DNA of 37,944 nt from a virus. The notes under the pieces are model-generated. The model did not search any database, was not told the origin of the DNA, and saw only the letters and a program-made list of their open reading frames with translations. The stretch's first letter is position 1. The number at the start of each line of letters is the position of its first letter. A program made the translations under genes and the position numbers. This document shows positions 7,084 to 14,679 of the stretch, one piece after another. The stretch spans positions 1 through 37,944 of IMG/VR virus record IMGVR_UViG_3300017996_000011; one strand, given 5' to 3'.

Positions 7084-7405
7084 GAGGTTCCCAGGGATGG
7101 CGGTCGGCGAGTACAGGGAGATTGGCACCCCCTGGCATGCCGCCAGGACCCTTCCTGACAGCCTGTCCGTAAGGACCTTCGTGACCCCCTCCCATACCTT
7201 CCCTGACGAGGGCTACTACCTCCAGGCGGTGAAGGGCAAGAGGGCGGGATGGGGAAACGGCTCCGCCGTCATCATGTGCAACTGCATCGACGCCACGCTC
7301 AAGTTCGGCTCCGTCCTGACCGGCATCAAGGCCCCCTGCAAGCATGCCCAGGGGCTCAGGGCCCTGCTCGGCAGGGGGTATGCCTATGCCAAGGCAGAGG
7401 ACTAG
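7067..7405 (+). CDS. SWIM-type zinc-finger protein, 112 aa
   Basis: A CxC...CxH arrangement (C71, C73, C91, H93; CNC then CKH with 17 residues between) matches the SWIM zinc-finger pattern. SWIM fingers bind DNA or protein and occur in SWI2/SNF2 helicases, recombination mediators and transposases. The N-terminal 65 residues look beta-rich (YYLQAVKGKRAGWG). The start overlaps the previous gene by 17 nt and has a GGGGGGAGGAG ribosome site. The finger is clear by eye; the pathway is unknown. Confidence 0.75.
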   Translation: MSAFSKRFPGMAVGEYREIGTPWHAARTLPDSLSVRTFVTPSHTFPDEGYYLQAVKGKRAGWGNGSAVIMCNCIDATLKFGSVLTGIKAPCKHAQGLRALLGRGYAYAKAED

Positions 7406-7440
7406 AATCCCGCCGCAGGCCCGTGATTCCAGTGTATACT
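7406..7440 (+). promoter_or_regulatory. Phage promoter motif, copy 1
   Basis: AATCCCGCC begins exactly 29 nt before TATACT, as in the four other copies. The middle (GTGATTCCAGTGTATACT) is the most divergent. It starts at the stop of the SWIM gene and leads, after a 75-nt leader, to the 118-residue gene at 7516. No canonical TTGACA -35 box is present at 17 nt spacing. Confidence 0.65.
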
Positions 7441-7480
7441 TAGTGTGAAGGGGGCAGGCAAGGCGCTCCCGAGAGATTAT

Positions 7481-7501
7481 GGCCTCCGCACTGACGAGGC
7501 C
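7481..7501 (+). promoter_or_regulatory. Leader hairpin abutting a ribosome site
   Basis: GGCCTC and GAGGCC form a perfect six-pair stem with a 9-nt loop, immediately followed by the AGAGGAG ribosome site of the gene at 7516. It could stabilise the mRNA 5' end or tune access to the ribosome site. Confidence 0.4.
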
Positions 7502-7515
7502 AGAGGAGATTACAA

Positions 7516-7872
7516 ATGAATAGGAACGGGCTTGAGGAGCGGGAGACTGCCCGCCTGGTGTGGGACTATTTCCGGCTGATGCTGCCTACGACCAAGGACA
7601 GGCTGCTGGAGAGGTACAAGGAGGCAAGTGATCGCCTTCGCCCCGGTGCCTCCAGGAAGGTACGGCTGGTGACCAACGGCGTGGAGGAGGTCATCGAGGT
7701 CAAGTTCGGCTCTAACACCAAGGGCGAGTTCCTGACGATGAAGGACTTCTACCACGAGCTTATGAAGGCCAGCCCTGTATGGGCGTTCATCGGCGCTGAC
7801 CTGCCGAGCAATCCTCCACGGCAGAAGCGCCCCGGCAGGGGAAGGTTCAACCCGAACCGCAGGCCCCGCTAG
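7516..7872 (+). CDS. Hypothetical protein, 118 aa, under promoter copy 1
   Basis: The ATG has a strong AGAGGAGATTACAA ribosome site. The product is soluble: an N-terminal helical half (ARLVWDYFRLMLP, KDRLLERYKEAS), a short beta segment (KVRLVTNGVEEVIEVKF), and a basic proline-rich tail (PGRGRFNPNRRPR) suited to nucleic-acid contact. It stands alone between a promoter motif and a strong inverted repeat, so it may be a one-gene transcript. Family not recognised. Confidence 0.75.
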   Translation: MNRNGLEERETARLVWDYFRLMLPTTKDRLLERYKEASDRLRPGASRKVRLVTNGVEEVIEVKFGSNTKGEFLTMKDFYHELMKASPVWAFIGADLPSNPPRQKRPGRGRFNPNRRPR

Positions 7873-7876
7873 CTCT

Positions 7877-7946
7877 CTGGCAGGGCATGCGGAGTAGCTG
7901 ACTGTATCCAGGCATGGCCAGCGAAATCTGAGCCATGCCCTGCCAG
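7877..7946 (+). promoter_or_regulatory. Long inverted repeat leader, possible terminator/attenuator or bistable RNA switch
   Basis: CTGGCAGGGCATG (7877-7889) is perfectly complementary to CATGCCCTGCCAG (7934-7946). In the loop, GGCATGGC can instead pair with GCCATGCC, which includes part of the same right arm, so two exclusive hairpins are possible. The right arm touches the AGGAG ribosome site of the 335-residue gene. There is no T tract after it, so simple termination is less likely than translational control. Confidence 0.5.
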
Positions 7947-7956
7947 GAGACTTACT

Positions 7957-8964
7957 ATGAGAGAGGCACGCTTCGATACGGTCCTGCCCACCGACTGGAC
8001 AGGCAGCAAGGCGCTAGGGGTGTTCCTCGGCCAGGACTTCTGCGCCGAGCACGAGTGGGGCATAAGGGGCGTCCAGGAGCACTTCGGCATCTCCAAGAAC
8101 ACCCGTGCCCTGGGCGTCAACAGGCGCAGGATACGGCAGGTCCCCAAGAGCCTCATGTGGGTCAGGCGAGGCATCCGGGAGGGAATCCTTCTTCCCGAGA
8201 CATTCGAGCTACACTACGAGGGCCCGGTCAAGGCCGTGTCCTTCTACTGGCGCACCCTCTACCTCCCCACGGCCAAGGGGCTCAAGGCGGCGTGGGACGA
8301 GGGCTCCTTCATCGTGACCTCCAACCGCAAGAAGGAAGTCAGGCTCCTGCGCCAGGTCTATGACGCTATCAGGAGGAAGGACGCCGCCGTGGGCATCTTC
8401 AGCCCGCACGGGCTTAACCCCTTCGGCGGGCAGGGCCTAGGGATTGCCATCGTCAGCCGCATGGACAAGGATACGCTCAAGGGCTGGAAGGATGCCGACC
8501 GGGAGCAGCAGTTCCTCCAGAAGGCCAAGAGGGACAGCGGCATCGTAGACATACTCCGCAAGGCAGGCAAGAGGTTCTTCGACGTCTCCCCCAGGCTTGA
8601 GAAGGACGGGACCATCGTCTACTGGCTCAACCCCTGGGACGAGGGCCATGCTAAGGCGGGGTGGTACTCCCTCCAGGACCTCAAGGACTGGGCAGAGGGC
8701 AAGGGGAAGGTGGTACAGCCCCCTCCCCCTCCCCCTGAGCCTGAGCCCGAGCAGCCGGAGGAATGGGGAGACGAAACTAGCACTCCCGGTGCCAGCATCC
8801 CTGGCTCGGAGCTACCGCCCATCCCGCCCCCCGAGCCCGAGCCCGAGCTGCCGGAGGAGCAGGGGGACGAGACCAGCACTCCCGGCGCTGGTATCCCTGG
8901 CTCGGAGCCCTTCCAGGAGATGCTAGGGGAGGAGCCGAAGTGCGACGACGGGGTTCAGCAATGA
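7957..8964 (+). CDS. Hypothetical protein with tandem proline-glutamate repeats, 335 aa
   Basis: The start has a CCAGGAGACTTACT ribosome site next to the leader inverted repeat. Residues 1-250 form a basic, mixed alpha/beta region (NTRALGVNRRRIRQV; FYWRTLYLPTAKGL) that I do not recognise. From about residue 250 the sequence becomes low-complexity: two copies of a roughly 33-residue unit, each with a PEPEPE stretch, a DETSTPG motif and IPGSE. These make an extended, acidic, probably disordered tail. The first domain could be DNA-binding, given its arginines, but that is a guess. The stop overlaps the next start (ATGA). Confidence 0.8.
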   Translation: MREARFDTVLPTDWTGSKALGVFLGQDFCAEHEWGIRGVQEHFGISKNTRALGVNRRRIRQVPKSLMWVRRGIREGILLPETFELHYEGPVKAVSFYWRTLYLPTAKGLKAAWDEGSFIVTSNRKKEVRLLRQVYDAIRRKDAAVGIFSPHGLNPFGGQGLGIAIVSRMDKDTLKGWKDADREQQFLQKAKRDSGIVDILRKAGKRFFDVSPRLEKDGTIVYWLNPWDEGHAKAGWYSLQDLKDWAEGKGKVVQPPPPPPEPEPEQPEEWGDETSTPGASIPGSELPPIPPPEPEPELPEEQGDETSTPGAGIPGSEPFQEMLGEEPKCDDGVQQ

Positions 8965-9164
8965 GGGACAAGAAGCGGTTCATGCACGAGCTGGCCGTGT
9001 TCCTGGTGGCCGAGCAGGCCTCTGACAGCATCGGGCTCCAGCTAGGTAGGCCCTTTGCCAAGCGCTGGGCCGCCCTCCGCAGTGCTACCCCCCTCTTCGG
9101 CTACCCGACCGTGGAGGAGGCCATGAAGGTGCTGTCGGGATGGCTGCTCGGGGAGGGCAAATGA
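8961..9164 (+). CDS. Small hypothetical protein, 67 aa
   Basis: I chose the ATG at 8961 because it overlaps the preceding stop (ATGA); an upstream GTG/ATG reading would overlap more. The product (MRDKKRFMHELAVF...) is helical and moderately hydrophobic in the middle. It ends in an ATGA overlap with the next gene. No family recognised. Confidence 0.65.
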   Translation: MRDKKRFMHELAVFLVAEQASDSIGLQLGRPFAKRWAALRSATPLFGYPTVEEAMKVLSGWLLGEGK

Positions 9165-9343
9165 AGCTCATCAAGGTCGAGTTCAATGACGGCAAGACAG
9201 TAAGCCTGGACGTTGCCGAGTTCGGCTTGGGGGCAGGGGTTAAAGTAAGCAGCCAGATGGAAGAGGTCGGCTCCGGGGGCGGCAGCGTCCTCGACCGGCT
9301 TGCCTCCCTCCACGGCGGCGTCAAGGACATAACCGGGGGATAA
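9161..9343 (+). CDS. Small hypothetical protein, 60 aa
   Basis: It starts with an ATGA overlap and a GGGGAGGGCAA ribosome site. The N-terminal half is a beta-rich segment (MKLIKVEFNDGKTVSLDV), then a Gly/Ser linker (EEVGSGGGSVLD) and a short helix. It ends 1 nt before the start of the TPM-like membrane gene. No known function. Confidence 0.65.
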   Translation: MKLIKVEFNDGKTVSLDVAEFGLGAGVKVSSQMEEVGSGGGSVLDRLASLHGGVKDITGG

Positions 9344-9344
9344 C

Positions 9345-10451
9345 ATGTACCTTGCACTGCTCCTGCTGCTCCCGCTTATCCTGTGCTTCCTGGCGAAGTA
9401 CGTCTTCTGGAAGGACAGCTTCGGGTGGGCACCCTTCCTTATCGCCATAGGGGCCTGCGCCCTTACCGTCCTGGGCGGGCTTGCCATCGAGTTCTACGGG
9501 GTGACCTCCGACACGGAGGTATGGTCCGGCACCGTCACGGGCAGGCAGCGCAACGAGGTGTCCTGCTCCCACTCCTACCCCTGCAACTGCCACGAGGTAT
9601 GCACCGAGGACTCCAACGGGCACGAGAGCTGCACGGAGCACTGCGACACCTGCTACGAGCACCCCTTTGACGTGGACTGGGACGTCTACTTCTCCACCGG
9701 CAAGGTGATAAGCATAGCCAGGGAGGACCGCCAGGGGCTCATAGAGCCCAAGCGGTGGGACGCCGTCTATACCGGCGAGCCTACCGCCGAGACGCACAGC
9801 TTTACCAACTACCTGCTTGCCGCCCCCGGCAACGTCATGCTGCGGCATGATGCCCCCAAGGGGTTCGAGGCCCTTATCCCCGCATACCCCGACAACATCT
9901 ACGACTACTACCGGGTCAACCGCTTCCTGGTGATGGGCGGGGTGCCTGTCACGGGCAGGTACGACTGGGAGTGGATTCTTAACAGGCTGAACGCCGAGCT
10001 GGGCACGGTCAAGCAGGTGAACGTCATCATCGTCATCGTCCCCACGGCGGACCCCCGCTACGAGTACGCCATCCAGAAGGCCTGGGTCGGGGGGAAGAAG
10101 AACGACCTCGTGGTCTGCATCGGCGTCACGAGGTATCCCAAGATCGACTGGTGCCGCATCGTCTCGTGGACCACGGACGAGAGCATCAAGGTCCTGCTGC
10201 GGGACGATATCCAGGGCATAGGCAACCTGGACCACCGGGACGATATCATGGGGGCGGTACGCAGGGAGGCCATCGCCCACTTCCACAGGCGGCACATGAA
10301 GGACCTCAAGTACCTTGCCGCAGCGCACCAGCCGAGCGGCACGGTGCTGCTTGTCATCCTGATGCTGGAGGTAGCCAACGTGGCGGCAAGCGTCTACGTC
10401 TCCTACCGCATGCAGGGGGGCGGCTACCACCGTTACGGCGGATACTACTGA
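9345..10451 (+). CDS. Membrane protein with Cys-rich loop and TPM-like domain, 368 aa
   Basis: Two hydrophobic segments at the start (about 2-20 and 28-50) and one near the end (about 333-352) predict a membrane protein. A region at 65-105 is rich in Cys and His (CSHSYPCNCHEVC, CTEHCDTCYEH), a possible metal site or disulfide cluster. The later segment VNVIIVIVPTADP followed by YAIQKAWVGGKKND and VVCIGV resembles the TPM (YgcG) domain. TPM proteins are commonly encoded with LemA, which is the next gene here, and that strengthens the call. The role is probably at the cell envelope. The C-terminus is Gly/Tyr-rich. Confidence 0.7.
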   Translation: MYLALLLLLPLILCFLAKYVFWKDSFGWAPFLIAIGACALTVLGGLAIEFYGVTSDTEVWSGTVTGRQRNEVSCSHSYPCNCHEVCTEDSNGHESCTEHCDTCYEHPFDVDWDVYFSTGKVISIAREDRQGLIEPKRWDAVYTGEPTAETHSFTNYLLAAPGNVMLRHDAPKGFEALIPAYPDNIYDYYRVNRFLVMGGVPVTGRYDWEWILNRLNAELGTVKQVNVIIVIVPTADPRYEYAIQKAWVGGKKNDLVVCIGVTRYPKIDWCRIVSWTTDESIKVLLRDDIQGIGNLDHRDDIMGAVRREAIAHFHRRHMKDLKYLAAAHQPSGTVLLVILMLEVANVAASVYVSYRMQGGGYHRYGGYY

Positions 10452-10468
10452 TAACAAAGGAGAAGCAA

Positions 10469-11050
10469 ATGAATAGCGAGAGAGGCGCAATATCCGTACT
10501 GGCAGTCACGCTGCTGGCCATCCTGGGGGTCGTGCTGTTCCTCGGGGCATCGCTGGTCATCGGCTACATCAGCTTCGGCAACGAGGCCAACCGCTTCGAG
10601 AACAGCATCACCGCCGCCTACACCAACAACCAGAACGTCTACGACAACGGGTGGAAGACCGTGGTCGAGAAGGCGCAGGTCCCCGCCGAGTATACCAAGC
10701 AGCTAAAGGACCTCTATACCAACGCCATCACCGGGCGCTACGGCCCCACGGGGTCACGGGCCCTCTTCCAGTTCATCAAGGAGCAGAACCCGACACTGGA
10801 CCCTGGGATGTTCATACAGATTCAGCAGTCCGTGGAGGTCTTCCACAACCAGTTCGCCCAGGCCCAGACGGAGCTGGTGTCCCGGAAGCAGGAGTACCAG
10901 AACCTCTACACCGGCACCATGCACGGGCGCTTCTACAACACGATAGCGCACTACCCGCACATCGACATGAGCAAGTACGATATCGTGACGTCGGAGAAGA
11001 CGCAGACGGACTTCGGCACCAAGAAGGCCGCCCCGCTGAAGGTGTTCTGA
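10469..11050 (+). CDS. LemA family protein, 193 aa
   Basis: I chose the ATG at 10469 for its AAAGGAGAAGCAA ribosome site. An N-terminal transmembrane segment (about 8-32) is followed by the helical LemA domain: the FENSITAAYTNNQNVYDNGWKTV-like region and a later AQAQTELVSRKQEYQNLY helix. LemA proteins are small membrane-anchored helical proteins of unsettled function, often paired with TPM proteins. It follows the TPM-like gene by 17 nt and overlaps the next start by 1 nt. Length is typical. The phage copy may modify the host envelope or internal membranes, which is inference. Confidence 0.8.
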   Translation: MNSERGAISVLAVTLLAILGVVLFLGASLVIGYISFGNEANRFENSITAAYTNNQNVYDNGWKTVVEKAQVPAEYTKQLKDLYTNAITGRYGPTGSRALFQFIKEQNPTLDPGMFIQIQQSVEVFHNQFAQAQTELVSRKQEYQNLYTGTMHGRFYNTIAHYPHIDMSKYDIVTSEKTQTDFGTKKAAPLKVF

Positions 11051-11358
11051 TGACGTACCTCGTTGACCATTACTCGGACGGGCAGCCGCACCTCATGGAG
11101 GTGTCGGAGGCTATCTGGCGTGTCCTCAGGGCGATGGCAGAGAGGTACCCGTCGGACATCATCCTGTCCGACGGCCTTGCGAAGAGAGGGGGGGAGGAGC
11201 CGCTGGAACGGCTTGTCCTCCTCCGCAAGGGGTGCCCAGGGGAGGTAGTAATAGAGCTTATGAAGGGGCGCACGGAAACGTGCAATTCCCTGGAGCTGCA
11301 CAAAGAGGTGCAACCGCTCCACCAGGACGATAGCCTGTTCATAGAGAGGTGGGGATAG
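11050..11358 (+). CDS. Hypothetical protein, 102 aa
   Basis: The ATG overlaps the LemA stop by one base (TGATG). The protein has a helical N-terminal half (EAIWRVLRAMAERYP) and a beta-type segment (EVVIELMKGR). No motif identifies it. Its stop overlaps the next likely GTG start. Confidence 0.7.
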   Translation: MTYLVDHYSDGQPHLMEVSEAIWRVLRAMAERYPSDIILSDGLAKRGGEEPLERLVLLRKGCPGEVVIELMKGRTETCNSLELHKEVQPLHQDDSLFIERWG

Positions 11359-11636
11359 TGGGATACGGGATAAACAAGACCAACGAGGAGGGCACGGAGG
11401 CCACGCTCCACGGTTATGTCCACTGCGTGGACGGCATGCCGGTATTCAGGGTCAGCTTCGGGGAGCGGGACTCCGACTGGATGGACGTCCCGTCCGGGTG
11501 GCTCACCGAGAACCTGGACATACCGGAGTTCGTCGGCGGCATCACGACGGTGGATGTCAGCCTTACCGTAAGGCTAGGGAAGGCCAGGACCAGATACGGG
11601 GGGGAGGCAAAGACAGATGAGGAACATCAGGCTTAA
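11358..11636 (+). CDS. Hypothetical protein, 92 aa (GTG start)
   Basis: The GTG at 11358 shares a base with the preceding stop and lies just after a GAGGTGGGG ribosome site, so I prefer it over the in-frame GTG at 11349. The sequence is beta-rich (LHGYVHCVDGMPVFRVSF; VDVSLTVRL) and may form a small beta-sandwich or barrel. No family recognised. Confidence 0.65.
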   Translation: MGYGINKTNEEGTEATLHGYVHCVDGMPVFRVSFGERDSDWMDVPSGWLTENLDIPEFVGGITTVDVSLTVRLGKARTRYGGEAKTDEEHQA

Positions 11637-11835
11637 CACCTGCTCCGGAGGCACGGGCACCTGCTCCAGCAGGGCGGTGCTGACCGCCGAGACAGAGGAC
11701 GGGCGCACCATCGGCAGGGAGCTGGACTTCAGCAGCGATGCCCTCACCTCGGTGAAGTACGGGGCGTACCTCGTCATCCAAGGGCTGGCAGAGATACAGA
11801 TGGAGGAGAGGACCGAGCGGCATGAACAAGCCTAG
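11617..11835 (+). CDS. Small hypothetical protein, 72 aa
   Basis: It overlaps the preceding gene by 20 nt and the NMNAT gene by 14 nt. A GGGGGGGAGGC purine run gives the ribosome site. The product contains a short Cys/Thr/Gly stretch (NTCSGGTGTCSS) and a following beta strand; it may be a small beta protein. No family recognised. Confidence 0.65.
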   Translation: MRNIRLNTCSGGTGTCSSRAVLTAETEDGRTIGRELDFSSDALTSVKYGAYLVIQGLAEIQMEERTERHEQA

Positions 11836-12817
11836 CTACGGCGTCATAGTCGGCAGGTTCCAGTGCCACGAGCTGCACGACGGGCACATGGAGCTGTTCC
11901 GCATCGTGCGCGGCCGCCACAGCCGGGTAATCGTGTTCCTGGGCTGCAACAGGGTTGGCCCCACGAGGCACGACCCCCTGGACTTCGAGGTGCGCAAGCG
12001 CATGATTCAGGCGAAGTTCCCCGAGTTCACCGTCCTGCCCCTCCGGGACAAGAAGACCGACGAGGAGTGGAGCAGGGAGCTGGACTCCCGCATCTCCGAT
12101 GCCGTGGGGGAGGTCCCCGCCGAGGTCGTGCTCTACGGGAGCCGGGACTCGTTCGCCCCCTACTACCACGGCACGCACCCTGTCAGGGAGCTGGAGATAT
12201 TCAACGTCCCCAAGGCGGTCAGCAGCACGGAGGTCCGTGCCACCCTGACCAACACCGTCATGGAGTCCGCCGACTTCCGGGCAGGGGCCATCTACGCCAT
12301 GGGGCAGCTATGGCCCAGGGTCGTCACCGTGGTGGATATCGCCATCGTCCATGATTGCAGGCTGGGCCTAGGCTCCGATGCCCCAGGGGCCGGGCTGATG
12401 CTCCTAGTCGGGAAGAAGCCGGACGACATCCTCTGGCGGTTCCCTGGCGGGCATGCGCTCTTCACCACCGACTCCTTCGAGGCGGACGCCAAGAAGGAGG
12501 CCTTCGAGGAGACGGGGCTCGATGTCGATAGCCTGGAGTACATCGGCTCCCGCAGGGTGGATAGCTGGCGCTGGAAGGGCGAGCCCTCCGAGGGCTACAA
12601 GACCCTGTTCTTCGTCGCCGAGAGCATGGCGATGGGCGGGCACGGGTCGGACGACCTTTCCGAGACCAAGTGGTTCCGTATCGACGACCTGGCCGAGGAG
12701 GACTTCGAGAAGGAGCACAGGCCCCTCTTCAGGATGCTGCTCGGCCATGTCACCAGCAAGTGGGGATACAGCCTGAGGAAGAAGGAGGAGGAGCATGCCA
12801 CAGCCGTTGAAGGTTAA
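11822..12817 (+). CDS. Bifunctional nicotinamide-mononucleotide adenylyltransferase / Nudix hydrolase, 331 aa
   Basis: The N-terminal domain carries the nucleotidyltransferase signature: GRFQ (11-14), an LHDGH ATP-binding motif (18-22), and the C-terminal SSTEVR (134-139). This is the NadM/NMNAT pattern that joins ATP and NMN to make NAD+. The C-terminal domain (about 170-320) has a Nudix box: GG (209-210), KEAFEETG with Glu226, Glu229 and Glu230. Lys225 replaces the usual Arg, and the box has a one-residue offset near its start. NadM-Nudix fusions are known in bacteria and phages; the Nudix part usually hydrolyses ADP-ribose-type compounds. The next gene makes NMN, so the two form a complete two-step NAD+ salvage route. 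The end overlaps the next start by 23 nt. Confidence 0.92.
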   Translation: MNKPSYGVIVGRFQCHELHDGHMELFRIVRGRHSRVIVFLGCNRVGPTRHDPLDFEVRKRMIQAKFPEFTVLPLRDKKTDEEWSRELDSRISDAVGEVPAEVVLYGSRDSFAPYYHGTHPVRELEIFNVPKAVSSTEVRATLTNTVMESADFRAGAIYAMGQLWPRVVTVVDIAIVHDCRLGLGSDAPGAGLMLLVGKKPDDILWRFPGGHALFTTDSFEADAKKEAFEETGLDVDSLEYIGSRRVDSWRWKGEPSEGYKTLFFVAESMAMGGHGSDDLSETKWFRIDDLAEEDFEKEHRPLFRMLLGHVTSKWGYSLRKKEEEHATAVEG

Positions 12818-14228
12818 CCCCCTGGACAGGGACGACAGCTACAAGGACTCCCACTGGTTCCAGCTCCCCAAGGACACGGAGCACGTGTACAGCTACCTTG
12901 CGTCCCGTGGGGGGTTCTGGAAGCACACCATGTTCTTCGGCCTCCAGTACTACCTGGCGGCCTACCTGGAGGGGAAGGTGTTCGGCCCGGACGACGTCAC
13001 CGAGGCGGCCGACCATGCCAAGGCGCACTTCGGCCAGGACGGCATCTTCAACCGTAACGGGTGGATGCGCCTCTATGCCAAGCACGGCGGCAGCCTGCCG
13101 CTGCGCGTCCGGGCTGTCCCGGAGGGCACCGTCGTCCCCGTCAAGAACGTCCTGATGACCATCGAGAACACGGACCCCGAGTTCCCATGGCTCACCAACT
13201 GGGCAGAGACGCTGCTGCTCAAGGTCTGGTACCCTATCACCGTGGCTACCCTATCCTTCGAGATAAGGCAGGCCATCGGGGAGGACCTTGCCCGTACCGG
13301 CACCCCCTCCCTGCTGGACTTCAAGCTGCACGACTTCGGCTACAGGGGGGTCTCGTCCGAGGAGACGGCAGCGATAGGCGGTGCCGCCCACCTGGTCAAC
13401 TTCCTGGGCACCGACACCAAGGCCGCCCTGGCGATGCTGAGGCAGTACTACGACAAGCCGATGGCGGGGTTCAGCATCCCTGCCATGGAGCACAGCACCG
13501 TCACTACCTGGGGCGAGGACAACGAGGGGGATGCCTACGAGAACATGCTCAATGCCGTCCCCAAGGGGCTGGTGGCCTGCGTGATAGACAGCTACGATAT
13601 CTACCGGGCTGTCCGGGAGATATTCGGCGACCGGCTGCGGGAGCACGTGCTGCGCCGTGACGGCGTGGTGGTGCTGCGCCCGGACAGCGGCGAGCCTACC
13701 GTCATCCTTGAGGACGTGTTCAACATGGTGGCGGAGAAGTTCGGGTTCGAGACGCACCCCAAGGGCTGGAAGCTGCTGCCCGCGCAGATTAGGTGCATCC
13801 AGGGCGACGGCGTCAACTACCAGAACATCCTCCGCATCAACTCGCACCTCACCCGTGCGGGCTGGAGCATGGACAACTGGGGCTACGGGATGGGCGGGGC
13901 GCTCCTCCAGCAGCTAAACCGCGACACCCAGCGCTTTGCCCTCAAGTGCTCTGCCGTCCGCAGGAGCGGCTTCTGGGAGGATGTTTACAAGACTACCAAG
14001 GCGGACCCGAGCAAGGCCAGCATGGCGGGGCGGTTCGACCTGCTGCGCTACCCTGACGGGGAGCTGGAGACGGTCGAGTCGGATAGCTGGGACCCGCGCA
14101 GCCAGCCCGGCTGCACCAACGCCCTGGAGACGGTGTTCGAGGACGGGGCCGTAAAGCGCCACCAGACCCTTGACCAAGTAAGGGAGATTGCACGCACCTA
14201 TGACCGGTTCAAGGAGGAGGAGCAGTGA
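12795..14228 (+). CDS. nadV: Nicotinamide phosphoribosyltransferase (NAMPT/NadV), 477 aa
   Basis: NAMPT condenses nicotinamide with PRPP to give NMN. Family landmarks are present in order: KHTMFFGLQYYL near the N-terminus; HDFGYRGVSS near 178-187; GTDT near 205; SIPAMEHSTV near 226-235; RPDSGEP near 295 (the PRPP-binding region); IQGDGV near 335; and GMGGALLQQ near 365. Length matches the bacterial and human enzymes (about 460-490). It starts inside the end of the NMNAT-Nudix gene, so the two steps are co-translated. Together they would restore NAD+ from nicotinamide released by host NADases, the layout reported for the NARP2 phage pathway. No catalytic residue appears lost. Confidence 0.96.
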   Translation: MPQPLKVNPLDRDDSYKDSHWFQLPKDTEHVYSYLASRGGFWKHTMFFGLQYYLAAYLEGKVFGPDDVTEAADHAKAHFGQDGIFNRNGWMRLYAKHGGSLPLRVRAVPEGTVVPVKNVLMTIENTDPEFPWLTNWAETLLLKVWYPITVATLSFEIRQAIGEDLARTGTPSLLDFKLHDFGYRGVSSEETAAIGGAAHLVNFLGTDTKAALAMLRQYYDKPMAGFSIPAMEHSTVTTWGEDNEGDAYENMLNAVPKGLVACVIDSYDIYRAVREIFGDRLREHVLRRDGVVVLRPDSGEPTVILEDVFNMVAEKFGFETHPKGWKLLPAQIRCIQGDGVNYQNILRINSHLTRAGWSMDNWGYGMGGALLQQLNRDTQRFALKCSAVRRSGFWEDVYKTTKADPSKASMAGRFDLLRYPDGELETVESDSWDPRSQPGCTNALETVFEDGAVKRHQTLDQVREIARTYDRFKEEEQ

Positions 14229-14458
14229 AGACAACCATCGAGACAAAGACGGCCGAGCTGACCCTGGAAATCAGGGTCGAGTGCGCGGGGTGCGGGGCGG
14301 AGCTGGAGGCCGAGTACACCGAGCGCACCTCCTATGGGAGCCCGGTCAGGACACTCACCGTGGAGGCATGCGAGACATGCCTTGAGAAGGCTGCCTTCGA
14401 GGGCAAGCAGGAGGGCGTGGCGGAGGGCAAGGAAGCGGCGGCAGTAGACCTTATATGA
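14225..14458 (+). CDS. Small zinc-ribbon protein, 77 aa (GTG start)
   Basis: The GTG overlaps the NAMPT stop (GTGA) after a GGAGGAGCA ribosome site. Two CxxC pairs (CAGC near 20, CETC near 50) separated by about 28 residues make a zinc ribbon. The C-terminus is an Ala/Glu/Gly helix (GKQEGVAEGKEAA). It is co-transcribed with the NAD module but nothing ties it to that pathway. Ends in an ATGA overlap. Confidence 0.7.
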   Translation: MKTTIETKTAELTLEIRVECAGCGAELEAEYTERTSYGSPVRTLTVEACETCLEKAAFEGKQEGVAEGKEAAAVDLI

Positions 14459-14679
14459 CGGCACCGGAGCAGGAGCGGGGGCGTGATGACGTAAGTAGGA
14501 TTGTCCTGGCGTTTGCCTGGACCCTCCTCGGCTTCGTGCTGTTCCTCCGCCTCCAGGGCTGGCTAGGCATAGCCCTGGTATTCGGCCTGGAGACCCTGGG
14601 ATGGCTCATGGCCTTCAAGCTGCACTCCAGGGCCCACTCTGACGGGCTGCCCATACTCAGGAAGAAGGAGACCGTATGA
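14455..14679 (+). CDS. Small two-helix membrane protein, 74 aa
   Basis: After a polar first 14 residues, two hydrophobic segments (IVLAFAWTLLGFVLFLRL and WLGIALVFGLETLGWLMAF) are joined by a short LQGW turn, and a basic tail follows (LRKKETV). This is a two-pass hairpin in the membrane. Holins can look like this, but no lysis gene is nearby, so I do not call it one. ATGA overlaps on both sides. Confidence 0.7.
   Translation: MTAPEQERGRDDVSRIVLAFAWTLLGFVLFLRLQGWLGIALVFGLETLGWLMAFKLHSRAHSDGLPILRKKETV

Noticed and set aside
9321-10490. Minus-strand open frame of 389 codons
   Set aside because: Shadow of the TPM-like gene; no ribosome site, codon bias is inverted.
14455-14679. Holin
   Set aside because: Two membrane segments fit, but no endolysin or spanin gene is adjacent, so the call would be unsupported.
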